DNA of 64,000 nt from assembly GCA_964481885.1 (NCBI GenBank), contig CAYZUS010000003.1:1-64000 (forward strand). The letters run 5' to 3'. A program made the translations under genes and the position numbers. This stretch comes from Fen731 sp964481885 (GTDB taxonomy: Bacteria > Actinomycetota > Humimicrobiia > Humimicrobiales > Humimicrobiaceae). The stretch's first letter is position 1. Every line of letters starts with the position of its first letter. The notes beneath the pieces are model-generated. The model saw only the letters and a list, made by a program, of their open reading frames with translations. It was not told the DNA's origin and searched no databases. Positions 48,145 through 56,625 of the stretch are shown here, one piece after another.

Positions 48145-49641
48145 ATGACAGACCATATAAATATCACTTCAGAAAAACAACAAGAGTCCGCTGTCCGTGT
48201 AAGGTTTGCGCCAAGCCCAACAGGATATCTTCACATTGGCAGTGCAAGAACTGCCTTGTTTAACTGGCTTGTTGCAAAAAAAAGCGGTGGCACTTTTATA
48301 GTAAGAATAGAAGATACTGATGTTGGAAGGCATATGGAAGAAACAATCAGCCTTATAATGGACAGCTTGAAATGGCTTGGCATTGCCTGGGATGAAGGTC
48401 CTGATGTCGGCGGCAGGTTTGCTCCATACAGACAGTCTGAAAGGACATCAATATATAATGCATATGCCGAAAAACTTGTTTCTGCAAAAAAAGCATACCG
48501 ATGCTTTTGCAGCACGGAAAAACTTGATGAAAGAAGAAAAAAGCTTGCAGAAGAAAATCTTTACTTTAAGTATGACAGAGATTGCCTGAGCCTTGATGAA
48601 GATAAAGTCCTGAAAAATATAAAAGATGGCCTGCCGTACGCAATCAGGCTTAAGGTACCCGAAGACAAAGACATTATCTTTAACGATACAGTCTATGGCG
48701 AAATAAAAGTAAACAGCAATATTCTTGAAGACTTTATAATAATAAGGTCAAATGGCCAGCCGACATATAATTTTTCTGCATCAGTTGATGATATCCTGAT
48801 GGAAATCACAAATGTAATAAGAGGTGAGGACCATCTCTCAAATACTCCCAAGCAAATCCTTGTCTATGAGGCACTGGGGGAAAACATCCCTGTATTTACC
48901 CATTTACCGATGATTCTTGGTGCTGATGGCTCCAAGCTCAGTAAGAGGCACGGCTCAATTTCAATAGAGGCATACCGGGATGAAGGTTTTCTGCCGGAAG
49001 CTATAAATAACTATCTTGCACTTCTGGGCTGGGCTTACGATGAAAAAACAACCGTGTTTTCGACTGAAGAGCTTACTGACAAGTTCAGCATTGAAGCAAT
49101 AAATAAGAAACCTTCAAAGTTTGACTATGAGAAACTTCTCTGGCTCAATGCTTTTTATCTTAGAGGCAAAGATGACAGCTTTATTGAAGCTCTTTTACAT
49201 GAAAATCTTAAAACAATCGGAGTGCCGGCTAGTGAGTTAAATTCAAAGCTTTCAAAAATAATCCCTCTTATAAAGGAAAGGATAAAAACCACAAGCCAGG
49301 CAGGAGAGATTGTCCGGCCATTTTTCTTTGATATCATTTATCCGGATGAAATTAAAGAGTACTTCACCGGCAAGGCAGATGAAACCAGGATAATAGCTGA
49401 AGCTGCAATCGCAGCAATTACACAAATCAAAGAGTTTACTGTCACTAATATTGAAATCTGTTTACGGGCCCTGGCAGTAGAATCAAATATCAGTTTTAAA
49501 AAATATGCTGAAACAATCAGGGCAGCGATCTGGGGCTCAAAGGTCAGCCCACCTCTTTTTGAGACTATTGAAGTACTTGGCATGAAAACAACAATTAAAA
49601 GATTAAGTCTCTTTAAAAGCGCACTAATTGGGTCTTTTTAA
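48145..49641 (+). CDS. gltX: Glutamyl-tRNA synthetase
   Basis: A 498-aa class I aminoacyl-tRNA synthetase that charges tRNA-Glu (and possibly tRNA-Gln for later amidation). The HIGH motif appears as PTGYLHIGSARTALFNW near residue 28; the KMSKS motif appears as GSKLSKRHGS. Length and domain order are usual for bacterial GltX. A tRNA-like remnant follows about 110 bp after the stop. The ATG at 48145 has no strong ribosome-binding site, but the N-terminal VRVRFAPSPTG begins soon after, supporting this start. Confidence 0.95.
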   Translation: MTDHINITSEKQQESAVRVRFAPSPTGYLHIGSARTALFNWLVAKKSGGTFIVRIEDTDVGRHMEETISLIMDSLKWLGIAWDEGPDVGGRFAPYRQSERTSIYNAYAEKLVSAKKAYRCFCSTEKLDERRKKLAEENLYFKYDRDCLSLDEDKVLKNIKDGLPYAIRLKVPEDKDIIFNDTVYGEIKVNSNILEDFIIIRSNGQPTYNFSASVDDILMEITNVIRGEDHLSNTPKQILVYEALGENIPVFTHLPMILGADGSKLSKRHGSISIEAYRDEGFLPEAINNYLALLGWAYDEKTTVFSTEELTDKFSIEAINKKPSKFDYEKLLWLNAFYLRGKDDSFIEALLHENLKTIGVPASELNSKLSKIIPLIKERIKTTSQAGEIVRPFFFDIIYPDEIKEYFTGKADETRIIAEAAIAAITQIKEFTVTNIEICLRALAVESNISFKKYAETIRAAIWGSKVSPPLFETIEVLGMKTTIKRLSLFKSALIGSF

Positions 49642-49752
49642 AAGGATATTAAGCAAGCCTGTTAAAAAGGCCATCAATTGGGTCTTTTTTAAAAAGTGTG
49701 CCAACTGAATTTTTTTAATTTCCAGTCAAAACAAATGTAATTAATATAAGGG

Positions 49753-49844
49753 TTTGGAGCTTAGTTCAGGGCCGCTGTGGTAAATTTAAGCTTTTTTTTA
49801 CTTCTAAATTCTAAAACCTGGTTCGAATCCTCTCTCCCCAGCCA
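49753..49844 (+). pseudogene. tRNA-like remnant ending in a tRNA-Gln 3' half (repeat R0)
   Basis: The last 25 bases (49820-49844, ending in CCCCAGCCA) match the 3' end of the intact tRNA-Gln at 63144-63168 in 24 of 25 positions, covering the T-arm, acceptor strand, discriminator G and CCA. The 5' part (TTTGGAG then CTTAGTTCAGG) can pair only 5 of 7 bases with the acceptor strand, and the middle is AT-rich with no anticodon arm. It is therefore a remnant or an attachment-site copy, not a working tRNA. It marks the left edge of the HicBA unit. Confidence 0.65.
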
Positions 49845-49872
49845 GTCTTCATTTTTTAAAAATCCTTGATTA

Positions 49873-49881
49873 TGATATAAT
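49873..49881 (+). promoter_or_regulatory. Extended -10 promoter of hicBA
   Basis: TGATATAAT is a perfect extended -10 element, 48 bp before the hicB start and 29 bp after the tRNA-like end. No good -35 is seen, as is usual for extended -10 promoters. Confidence 0.6.
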
Positions 49882-49929
49882 TTCTACAAATTGATTATTG
49901 GAAATATTTTTATTCAGGAGATTTTTTAT

Positions 49930-50133
49930 ATGAAATTAAAGGTATGTTTTGAATCAAGCAAAGATGGTGGCTATACTGTGTATGTCCCATCTTTACCTGG
50001 TTGTATTAGTGAAGGTGATTCAATAGAAGAAGCAACAAATAATATTAAAGAAGCAATAGAGCTTTATTTAATTCCGGTTGAAGATGACATTATTGCTGAT
50101 GAAAATGTATGTGTTAAAGAGATCGCCATATGA
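49930..50133 (+). CDS. hicB: HicB-type antitoxin
   Basis: A 67-aa antitoxin with the HicB partial RNase-H-like fold: KVCFESSKDGGYTVYVPSLPGCISEGDS followed by a helix EEATNNIKEAIELYL. There is no added DNA-binding domain, so autoregulation would need another mechanism or partner. The ATG at 49930 is preceded by AGGAG; an in-frame extension upstream lacks one. It overlaps hicA by 4 bp, with the less common order hicB-hicA. Confidence 0.88.
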   Translation: MKLKVCFESSKDGGYTVYVPSLPGCISEGDSIEEATNNIKEAIELYLIPVEDDIIADENVCVKEIAI

Positions 50134-50357
50134 CAAAAGTTCCGAATCTGTCTTATGTTAAGGTAATAAAAGCTCTTCAAAAAGCCGGTTGGATAGTAAT
50201 TAGACAAAAAGGCAGCCATGTAAGACTTCAGAAGAGACATAATGAAGAAATTTTAAAAATAACCATCCCGGCACATATTCCAATAAAAAGATCTACTCTT
50301 TCCCATATCATAAAACAAGCGAAAATTACTCTTGAGGATTTTTTAAAATTGCTTTAA
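50130..50357 (+). CDS. hicA: HicA-type mRNA-interferase toxin
   Basis: A 75-aa dsRBD-like toxin: the active-site histidine H30 in RQKGSHVRLQK, preceded by KALQKAGW, and the closing HIIKQAKITLEDFL. HicA cleaves mRNA and is held inactive by HicB. It ends 6 bp before the repeat R1. Confidence 0.9.
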   Translation: MTKVPNLSYVKVIKALQKAGWIVIRQKGSHVRLQKRHNEEILKITIPAHIPIKRSTLSHIIKQAKITLEDFLKLL

Positions 50358-50363
50358 AGTGCC

Positions 50364-50423
50364 TTCTTAGATTAATTATTTCGATTAAAAAAAGGTTCGA
50401 AATTTCACACCTCTCCCCAGCCA
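50364..50423. repeat. tRNA-3'-end-like cassette repeat R1
   Basis: A 60-bp element: a diverged AT-rich left half (TTAGATTAATTATTTCGATT), the core GGTTCGAAATTTCACACC (50394-50411), and a tail TCTCCCCAGCCA identical to a tRNA-Gln acceptor end with CCA. The core also occurs in R2 (51454) and R3 (63822). R1 closes the HicBA unit and opens the Abi unit. Confidence 0.8.
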
Positions 50424-50432
50424 TAGTAAATA

Positions 50433-50460
50433 TTGACACATTTGAGCTTTTAGTTATAAT
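50433..50460 (+). promoter_or_regulatory. Consensus sigma-70-type promoter of the Abi gene
   Basis: TTGACA (50433-50438) and TATAAT (50455-50460), both perfect consensus, are spaced 16 bp apart and start 10 bp after the end of R1. They lie 34 bp upstream of the annotated start codon. Confidence 0.85.
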
Positions 50461-50493
50461 AACAATTAACAGATCCCAGGACGCCTCTTTACA

Positions 50494-51405
50494 ATGCGGA
50501 CCAGCCTGGGACAATTTTTTTATAACCACAAATTCAAATTGTTAAAACCTCCAAAGACAATAGATGAGCAGATCTCTCTTTTAAAAAGTCGAAATATTAT
50601 TATTGAAGATACTGAAGCAGTAATATCTTTTCTTGAAAATAATAATTATTATCGGTTAATGGGCTACGCCTTCCACTTTAAAACAGACAAAGACACTTAT
50701 GAATCCGGAACTAATATATCCACAATTATTGGCATTTATAATTTTGATAAATTGTTAAGACAACTAATAATTTCATTATTAGAAGATTTTGAAATTTCTT
50801 TTAGGACCAAACTTGCTTATTATCTCAGCCATAAATATGGAAGTGAATGTTACCTAAAAAAAGATATTTTTATGGATAAACGTTTACATTCAGATTTTAT
50901 ATACACTATTGGGAAAAACATAAAGCAATCAGTTAATGAACAGTTTGTAAAGCATCATTTTTCAAAATATGAAGGAAGGTTTCCCTTTTGGGTTTTAATA
51001 GAGATTTTATCTTTCAGTGCTATCTCAAAATTTTTTAAAAATATTAATAATTTAGATAAAAACTTTTTTTCGAAAAACTTTTATAATCATGATGCTGTTA
51101 TTTTTGAAAATTGGGTCCATCATTTTTCAGTATTAAGAAATACCTGCGCACATTACGGAAGACTTTATAATAAAAATTTACTTCCCATTTTAAAATATTT
51201 AAAAGAGGATGAAAGTAAATTTGAAAGATCATTTAAAGTGTTTGATTCATTATTTATCTTGAAAAAAGTTTACTCTAATAAAGAATTATGGTTTGAATTT
51301 TTAAGCAAACTTGAAAATCTAATAACTGAACATAAGGCTATAATTGATTTGAACTTAGATGGTTTTCCAGAGAATTATTTATTAATATTGAAAGAAGAAA
51401 CTTAA
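50494..51405 (+). CDS. Abi_2 family (AbiD/AbiF-like) abortive-infection protein
   Basis: A 303-aa protein of the Abi_2/AbiD-AbiF family, HEPN-fold proteins linked to phage abortive infection. The family opening LLKPPKTIDEQISLLKSRN, the NNYYRLMGYAF block, and the C-terminal HEPN RNase motif RNTCAH (R215, H220) followed by YGRLYN are visible. The start has no ribosome-binding site; with the promoter only 34 bp upstream the leader is short. The gene lies alone between repeats R1 and R2 and is much more AT-rich than neighbours such as gltX, which fits recent acquisition. Confidence 0.85.
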   Translation: MRTSLGQFFYNHKFKLLKPPKTIDEQISLLKSRNIIIEDTEAVISFLENNNYYRLMGYAFHFKTDKDTYESGTNISTIIGIYNFDKLLRQLIISLLEDFEISFRTKLAYYLSHKYGSECYLKKDIFMDKRLHSDFIYTIGKNIKQSVNEQFVKHHFSKYEGRFPFWVLIEILSFSAISKFFKNINNLDKNFFSKNFYNHDAVIFENWVHHFSVLRNTCAHYGRLYNKNLLPILKYLKEDESKFERSFKVFDSLFILKKVYSNKELWFEFLSKLENLITEHKAIIDLNLDGFPENYLLILKEET

Positions 51406-51422
51406 GTTTTTATTGTTTAAGC

Positions 51423-51483
51423 TTCTTTAGATTTAAAATTTCTCTTAAAAAATGGTTCGAAATTTCACACCTCTTCCCAGCCA
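51423..51483. repeat. tRNA-3'-end-like cassette repeat R2
   Basis: 61 bp aligned with R1 over its whole length: TTAG at the same offset, GGTTCGAAATTTCACACC (51454-51471), then TCTTCCCAGCCA with one change from R1. It begins 17 bp after the Abi stop codon. Confidence 0.8.
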
Positions 51484-51681
51484 GTATATGTATTTAATTT
51501 GAAATTACCTTGTTTGTTTGCTGACAATTTCCGAATATATATATTGTCCTGATTAATTTAAAATTATAAAAATTATTTAAATTCAACCTGGACGTTTCGA
51601 CAATAGAAAGGCTGCAATTTTATTAATTGAAAAGTTGAAATTATTAATAAAATTTGTCATTTCATTATATTAGGAGGCAAA

Positions 51682-52125
51682 ATGACTATAAATAATTTTG
51701 TAAAAAGAATAAAAGTTCAACCGTCAATTTTACTAGCGGCAGCGCTTGTCATATTCTTATTGACCACAATTTGTTTCTTTGGTGGATGTGCCACAGCAGG
51801 AAAAACTTACACGGAAAGCAATGATGGGGACAGTCTGAATTTAAAGATTAATGATGTAATAACAATAAGGCTTGAATCCAATCCTACAACAGGTTATAAA
51901 TGGAATTTATCAGAAGAAAGTAATTCAGGTATTATTTCTTTGGTTTCGTCAGAATTTACTGAAAAGGAAAGTAAGGAAAATCTGGTCGGCGCAGGTGGTT
52001 TCGAAACACTTACTTTCAAGGCAGTTTCCAGTGGAAGCACTGCCATCATTCTGACTTATAACAGATCATGGGAAACAGATGTCCAGCCTGAAAAAAGTTA
52101 TAGACTTAGTATCTCAGTAGAATAA
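51682..52125 (+). CDS. Lipoprotein with chagasin-type (I42) protease-inhibitor domain
   Basis: A 147-aa protein with a signal sequence and a lipobox ending at C36 (FFGGC), so it is probably membrane-tethered outside. The mature part matches the chagasin/I42 cysteine-protease inhibitor family: the NPTTGY loop, the GAGG loop, and RSW in place of the usual RPW. GGAGG lies just before the ATG. Such proteins block papain-like proteases from self or other organisms. It stands alone between the Abi unit and the lipoate locus. Confidence 0.8.
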   Translation: MTINNFVKRIKVQPSILLAAALVIFLLTTICFFGGCATAGKTYTESNDGDSLNLKINDVITIRLESNPTTGYKWNLSEESNSGIISLVSSEFTEKESKENLVGAGGFETLTFKAVSSGSTAIILTYNRSWETDVQPEKSYRLSISVE

Positions 52126-52221
52126 TATTCTACCATCTGTATTTATGTATTCCCTGATAACCATATCTTCCATAATGGCCTTTCCCCTGGCAGGGCAGGA
52201 TCGGGCTAACCAAAAATATTT

Positions 52222-53298
52222 TCACTGAGCAGACAAAAATGCGCAGCACTGCTCTTCAAAATTAAAGCTGTGGTTATTTTCTTTCGCATAATCCAGGGTT
52301 CTTTCAGATGGGAAAGCAATAACACTGATGCCAAGCTTTAGGAGCTCAATCTCCATTTTTTCAAATTCCTGACCGTACGGTCTGGCACAGCCAAGAATCA
52401 CCGGAGTGCCAGGCATCATTCTTTTTGCATATTCAAAAAGCTTGACAACATCGAATGGTTTGACTTCAGGAATCGAGGACCTGTCATTCCTCGACAAATT
52501 TTTGGCAATCACAAAAACACACGAATCTGCCCCTGATTGGGAGATTTCTTTTACTGACCTGTATTCCCCGGATAAACTGCCATCCCCCAAACCTATTACA
52601 AGATGCGGACTCACATTCAGTCCTGCCCCTTTTAGGAGCCGGACATTCTCATAAAACATTTCCGGGCTGCAACCTTTAAGGTTATAAGTTTCCTCTATCG
52701 AATGCTTGTCGGAAAAAACATTTACAAGCACTCCGTCTATGCCGCATTCGTATAACCTTTCTGCAGTTTGCCTGTCAGTAAAACCAAGATGTATAAATAC
52801 TTTCATTGCCCGGCCATATTTATTTTTCACTTCTTTTAATTCAGGCAATATTCTTTCGTCCAGTGGAAGACGGCCGTGGCTGTCAAATCCTCCGCTTACA
52901 AGAATCCCGTTTACTGATGTTTGCGTGCCCTGGTCCAGATCACTTGTTTTGTTGTCTTTGGCTGCTCCTGCAGAAGGCTCGACACTGTTATTCTGGTATC
53001 GCATAATGATTTCCATGACCCTGTTTCCCTTTGGTTTTGAGGCGCCAGGTGAAATAAAATCTGTGGAATTTACGAAATCTGTGGAATTTATGAAATCTGT
53101 GGGATTTATGAAATCAGTTGAATTAATATCTACCATATCCGAAAGAAGGCGCGCTTTGCAGTGGCTGCACATCAGCTCACATTTTTTCCCGGTGAGGCTG
53201 ATGTTTAAAAAACTGTTTGGCCTGTTATTGTAGTGCTTGCTTATGAAGACTTTGGAGCCGGGTACAGCAAATATTATTTCTTTTGCGGATTTTTTCAT
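52222..53298 (-). CDS. Radical-SAM protein, LipS-like (candidate lipoyl sulfur insertion)
   Basis: A 358-aa radical-SAM enzyme with the 4Fe-4S cysteines C40, C44 and C47 (CELMCSHC) and later barrel motifs VSGGFDSHG, HLGFTD and LVIGLGDG. It is coupled by a 4-bp overlap to a second radical-SAM gene and lies next to a lipoate ligase. That arrangement matches the LipS1/LipS2 pair, once annotated as biotin synthases, which together insert the two sulfurs of lipoyl. A low-complexity insert made of NSTDFI repeats (about 57-81) and a further linker to about 130 lie just after the cluster-binding loop. Which of LipS1 or LipS2 it is I cannot say; another sulfur-insertion reaction remains possible. Confidence 0.75.
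   Translation of the reverse strand: MKKSAKEIIFAVPGSKVFISKHYNNRPNSFLNISLTGKKCELMCSHCKARLLSDMVDINSTDFINPTDFINSTDFVNSTDFISPGASKPKGNRVMEIIMRYQNNSVEPSAGAAKDNKTSDLDQGTQTSVNGILVSGGFDSHGRLPLDERILPELKEVKNKYGRAMKVFIHLGFTDRQTAERLYECGIDGVLVNVFSDKHSIEETYNLKGCSPEMFYENVRLLKGAGLNVSPHLVIGLGDGSLSGEYRSVKEISQSGADSCVFVIAKNLSRNDRSSIPEVKPFDVVKLFEYAKRMMPGTPVILGCARPYGQEFEKMEIELLKLGISVIAFPSERTLDYAKENNHSFNFEEQCCAFLSAQ
53057..53128 (-). repeat. 18-bp coding tandem repeat in the LipS-like gene
   Basis: Four 18-bp units (53057, 53075, 53093, 53111) with two or fewer changes among the first three encode NSTDFI-type hexapeptides. Confidence 0.85.
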
Positions 53299-54619
53299 TT
53301 CTTATTATCTGAAACTGTTGATAATAATTCAGATATCTGACTTGCAATGGTTTTCCTGTCTTCCTCATTTGGCAGATATGGATAGTTCCTGAACGCCTCC
53401 GAAGGCCTTTCATTTGCAAATGGTCTGTTGCATGCAGAAATCCTGCTATCTGAACTGCAAGGGCACCCGGATGTCATAAAAGCGTATCCTTCTTCCACTA
53501 CTTCCCGAAGGTCATAATCAAATTCTGTTATTCTGCCGCCAGCAATCTTAATTTTTGAAATATCCAGGCCTTTTTCATTGATGAGATACCGTGCAATTTG
53601 TATTTNNNNNNNNNNNNNNNNNNNNNNNNNNNNNNNNNNNNNNNNNNNNNNNNNNNNNNNNNNNNNNNNNNNNNNNNNNNNNNNNNNNNNNNNNNNNNNN
53701 NNNNNATTTTTGAAATATCCAGGCCTTTTTCATTGATGAGATACCGTGCAATTTGTATTTTTCTGTAAGAAACAAGCTCAGGGCGCTCAAGTTCCTCCAA
53801 TATGCTCCCCGGTTCCGGATAAAATGAGAAAAGATGTGTTTTTGCGCCCAGCAGATGGGCGTCGTAAATTATCTTTACTGCCTGTTCTTCAGTTTCTCCA
53901 AGCCCCACTATAAGGTGTATCCCTGCCTTAAAACGGCCAAACACATCTGCCGCCCACTCTAATACTTCCCAGTATTTTTGCCACTTGTGCGGACCGCCGA
54001 CTCCGGCTCCCCTGTATTTTTCAAATAAATCTTTTGTTGAGGCATCTATAGCAATTCCCACCATTTCAGCGCCTGCCGCCTTAAACTGCCTTAAGGTTTC
54101 AGGCGAACCAATAAGCGATGGTGTTATAAGAAGGCTCAATGGCAGACTCGAGAATTGTTTGATTTTTTTTGAAATCGCTATTGTGTCTTTTATGGCATTG
54201 CCATGCGTTATCATTGACAGGCATATTCTCTCAAAACTGCTTTCGTGCTCTTTTAGTGCATTAAGCACATCATCCAGCCTGTAGACGGGCCACTTGACTC
54301 TTATAAAGGTCTTTTTGGCATTTTTAGTTTTGCTTCTTCTGCCATCTAAATTATCATCGGCAATTATTCCGGAATTTGTACTGCCTGCAGCCGATTCGAC
54401 TAATTTATTATCAGGCTCGCCCTGGGCGCCCCGGCTGTTTTCTGAATCCTGCCTGACACCTGCTATTCCGCAATATGCACATTTGCCCAGGCATCCCTGG
54501 TCATATGTCAGCAAAAGATTAAGTCCCGTCAGCCGCACCGGGTCCTTAAAGCTTCCGGATACAAATCCCAGCGACATAGCCGCAGCCAGGCTGGTCTGAA
54601 TATACTCGGGACTATTCAA
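53295..54619 (-). CDS. Radical-SAM protein, second LipS-like enzyme (split by false gap)
   Basis: The radical-SAM motif CLGKCAYC gives C43, C47 and C50 when translation starts at the TTG at 54619, which follows AGGAGG by 5 nt; a GTG at 54679 has no such site. The N run is an artefact: the same 55 bases flank it (53551-53605, 53706-53760). Removing one copy and the Ns restores one frame of about 389 aa that ends with a Cys-rich tail (TSGCPCSSDSRISACNRPF) and stops in ATGA overlapping the next radical-SAM gene. The C-terminal cysteines could bind an auxiliary Fe-S cluster, the usual sulfur donor in lipoyl synthesis. A low-complexity insert (about 55-100) follows the cluster motif. Confidence 0.8.
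53606..53705. other. 100-base N run that is a scaffolding artefact
   Basis: Identical 55-mers on both sides show that the two contigs overlap. Collapsing them repairs the radical-SAM gene without changing frame (155 bases to be removed from a 1325-base span leaves 390 codons). Confidence 0.9.
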
Positions 54620-54772
54620 AATATCCTCCTGAAAACAATCATTAAAGCACGTTTGACAAAAACTTGTAATAATATACACTTTTGGGCATTAATTTCAAAC
54701 TAAAAATGCTAGTTACAGACTAGGACATAAAATAAAACATAAAATAAATAAACAGATAGATAAATAGATAAT

Positions 54773-56506
54773 TTGGAAACCGGCAAAAAAAATAAAATTA
54801 GGGTAATTGATACAAAAGCACTAAGCGCCGCTGAAAATATGGCGCTTGATGAGGCTATTCTTGAGGCCAGGGAAGAAAATCTGATACCTGACACAATAAG
54901 GTTTCTTAGTTTTGAACCCCACTGCGCCCTTGTCGGCTTTTTTCAGAATGTTGAAAATGAAATCAGGGAGAGCTTCTGTGCGCAGGAAGGCATAGAAATA
55001 AACCGCAGAATAACAGGCGGCGGCGCACTTTACTGGGGAGTAAAAGATATCGGATGGGAGATATTTGCCTCTGCTGACAGATTTGCAGCAAAAATCTCAA
55101 AGTTTGAGGACTATTACGGATTATTCTGTGATGCTGCGTCCCGGGGAATAAACCAGTTCGGTCTTAAATCAGATTTCAGGCCAAGAAACGATATTGAAAT
55201 CGACGGTAAAAAAATCTCAGGTTCAGGTGGCACTTCAATCAGGGAATGTTTTATGTTCCAGGGCACGCTCCTTGTTGATATAAATCTTGAAATCATGCTC
55301 AGAGCTTTAAGGATTCCTGTGGAAAAGCTCAGATACAGTGAAATGAATTCCTTAAAAGACAGGGTCACGTGGCTCGCAAGAGAACTCGGTTACTGCCCTC
55401 CCAGAGAGGAAATCATAAAAAATCTGCTTGAAGGTTTCTCGCAGGCTCTTGGCGTTGAGTATTATTTTGATGAGCTGTCTGAAATTGAAAAAGAAATTTT
55501 TAGCCGGAAAATAAACCATTTTAAAAGTAAAAACCATATTTACAGGGTAAAAGGCAAAAAAAGTGTTTCAATAATAAAATCTGTCAGCAAGACAGAATCC
55601 GGAGTCATCAGATGCAATGCCGCAATAGATACCAAAAGAAAGATTTTAAAAAGCGTTAATTTTACTGGAGATTTTTTCATTTATCCCGGGAGAGCAGTTT
55701 TTGATGCTGAGTCTGTTCTTAAAAACATTTCAATTGGCCGTGGCGACACTGCAAAGCCTGGAAGTCAGGACACCGCAGATGAAAAACCCAAGAGTGGTAA
55801 TATTGCTGCTGAAAGGCCAGGAAATGAAAATATTGCAGCTGTAAAACTGGCAAAGATAATAAGTGATTTTTATATTAATTATCCACAGGCAATCAGGGGG
55901 ATAACTGCCCAAAATCTTTCTGATGCAGTTTCAAAGTGTATTGAAAAACTGGAATATAAAAAATTCATGATACCTAAAAAGTATTATAACGATATTTTTA
56001 TAATAGAAACCGAAGACAACAAGGCGGCCAGAATCAACTCCGATGAAAGTATTGAAATATTCCTGCTGCCCTATTGTGCAAAGCTTCCGCAATGCGAGTA
56101 CAGGTTATGTGAGGGGTGCAATTTTTGCGGGAAATGCAGCACCGGGGAGGTTGTAAAATTACTTGATGAGTTTGGCATAAAGAGTACTACAATTACAAGC
56201 TATGAAAATCTGGAGGAAACATTAAGGATACTTAAAGCTGCCGGGACAGTGTTTTTTGCAGGCTGCTGCTGCGAGGCTTTCTATGTAAAACACAAGCAGG
56301 ATTTTGAAAATATCGGACTTGCTGGAATACTTATTAATATTGGAAACGATACCTGTTATGACTTGGGAAAAGAAAGTGATGCGCACCGCGGCAAATTTGA
56401 AGGTTTTACCGAAATCAAGCTGCCTCTGGTAAGAAAGATTTTAAGTATTTATAATTCCAGGAGCCACAAGAAAGTAAAAATTAAAAAAATAAAATCCTGC
56501 AATTAA
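54773..56506 (+). CDS. Lipoate-protein ligase A domain fused to DUF116
   Basis: A 577-aa fusion. Residues about 5-240 are a LplA/BPL-like ligase: RRITGGGALYWG near residue 78 and the acyl-adenylate lysine in KKISGSGG near 146. An accessory region (to about 310) and a Pro/Gly/Asp linker follow. Residues about 385-565 match DUF116, with many cysteines (YCAKLPQCEYRLCEGC, FCGKC, AGCCCE). LplA-type proteins and DUF116 proteins commonly occur as neighbours; here they are one chain. It is divergent from the radical-SAM pair. The TTG start lacks a ribosome-binding site, but homology needs sequence upstream of the first ATG (54838). It probably attaches octanoate or lipoate to an acceptor protein. Confidence 0.82.
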   Translation: METGKKNKIRVIDTKALSAAENMALDEAILEAREENLIPDTIRFLSFEPHCALVGFFQNVENEIRESFCAQEGIEINRRITGGGALYWGVKDIGWEIFASADRFAAKISKFEDYYGLFCDAASRGINQFGLKSDFRPRNDIEIDGKKISGSGGTSIRECFMFQGTLLVDINLEIMLRALRIPVEKLRYSEMNSLKDRVTWLARELGYCPPREEIIKNLLEGFSQALGVEYYFDELSEIEKEIFSRKINHFKSKNHIYRVKGKKSVSIIKSVSKTESGVIRCNAAIDTKRKILKSVNFTGDFFIYPGRAVFDAESVLKNISIGRGDTAKPGSQDTADEKPKSGNIAAERPGNENIAAVKLAKIISDFYINYPQAIRGITAQNLSDAVSKCIEKLEYKKFMIPKKYYNDIFIIETEDNKAARINSDESIEIFLLPYCAKLPQCEYRLCEGCNFCGKCSTGEVVKLLDEFGIKSTTITSYENLEETLRILKAAGTVFFAGCCCEAFYVKHKQDFENIGLAGILINIGNDTCYDLGKESDAHRGKFEGFTEIKLPLVRKILSIYNSRSHKKVKIKKIKSCN

Positions 56507-56625
56507 TCTATATGTAAGCAATAAGAGTTTTTTAAAGACCTGATTTTTTAGTCAGCTTGCCGATGATTGTTAAAATATCAATTGAACTGAAAATCCGGTA
56601 AATCAACAAATGGGACTATAAAAAA

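Noticed and set aside
49753..49844. Functional tRNA gene
   Set aside because: Only the 3' half is tRNA-like; acceptor pairing fails at two positions and there is no anticodon arm.
53528..54679. Radical-SAM gene ending at 53528
   Set aside because: That end arises from reading through the false N gap into a duplicated 55-mer in the wrong frame. The merged sequence gives a proper C-terminus and an overlap with the next gene.
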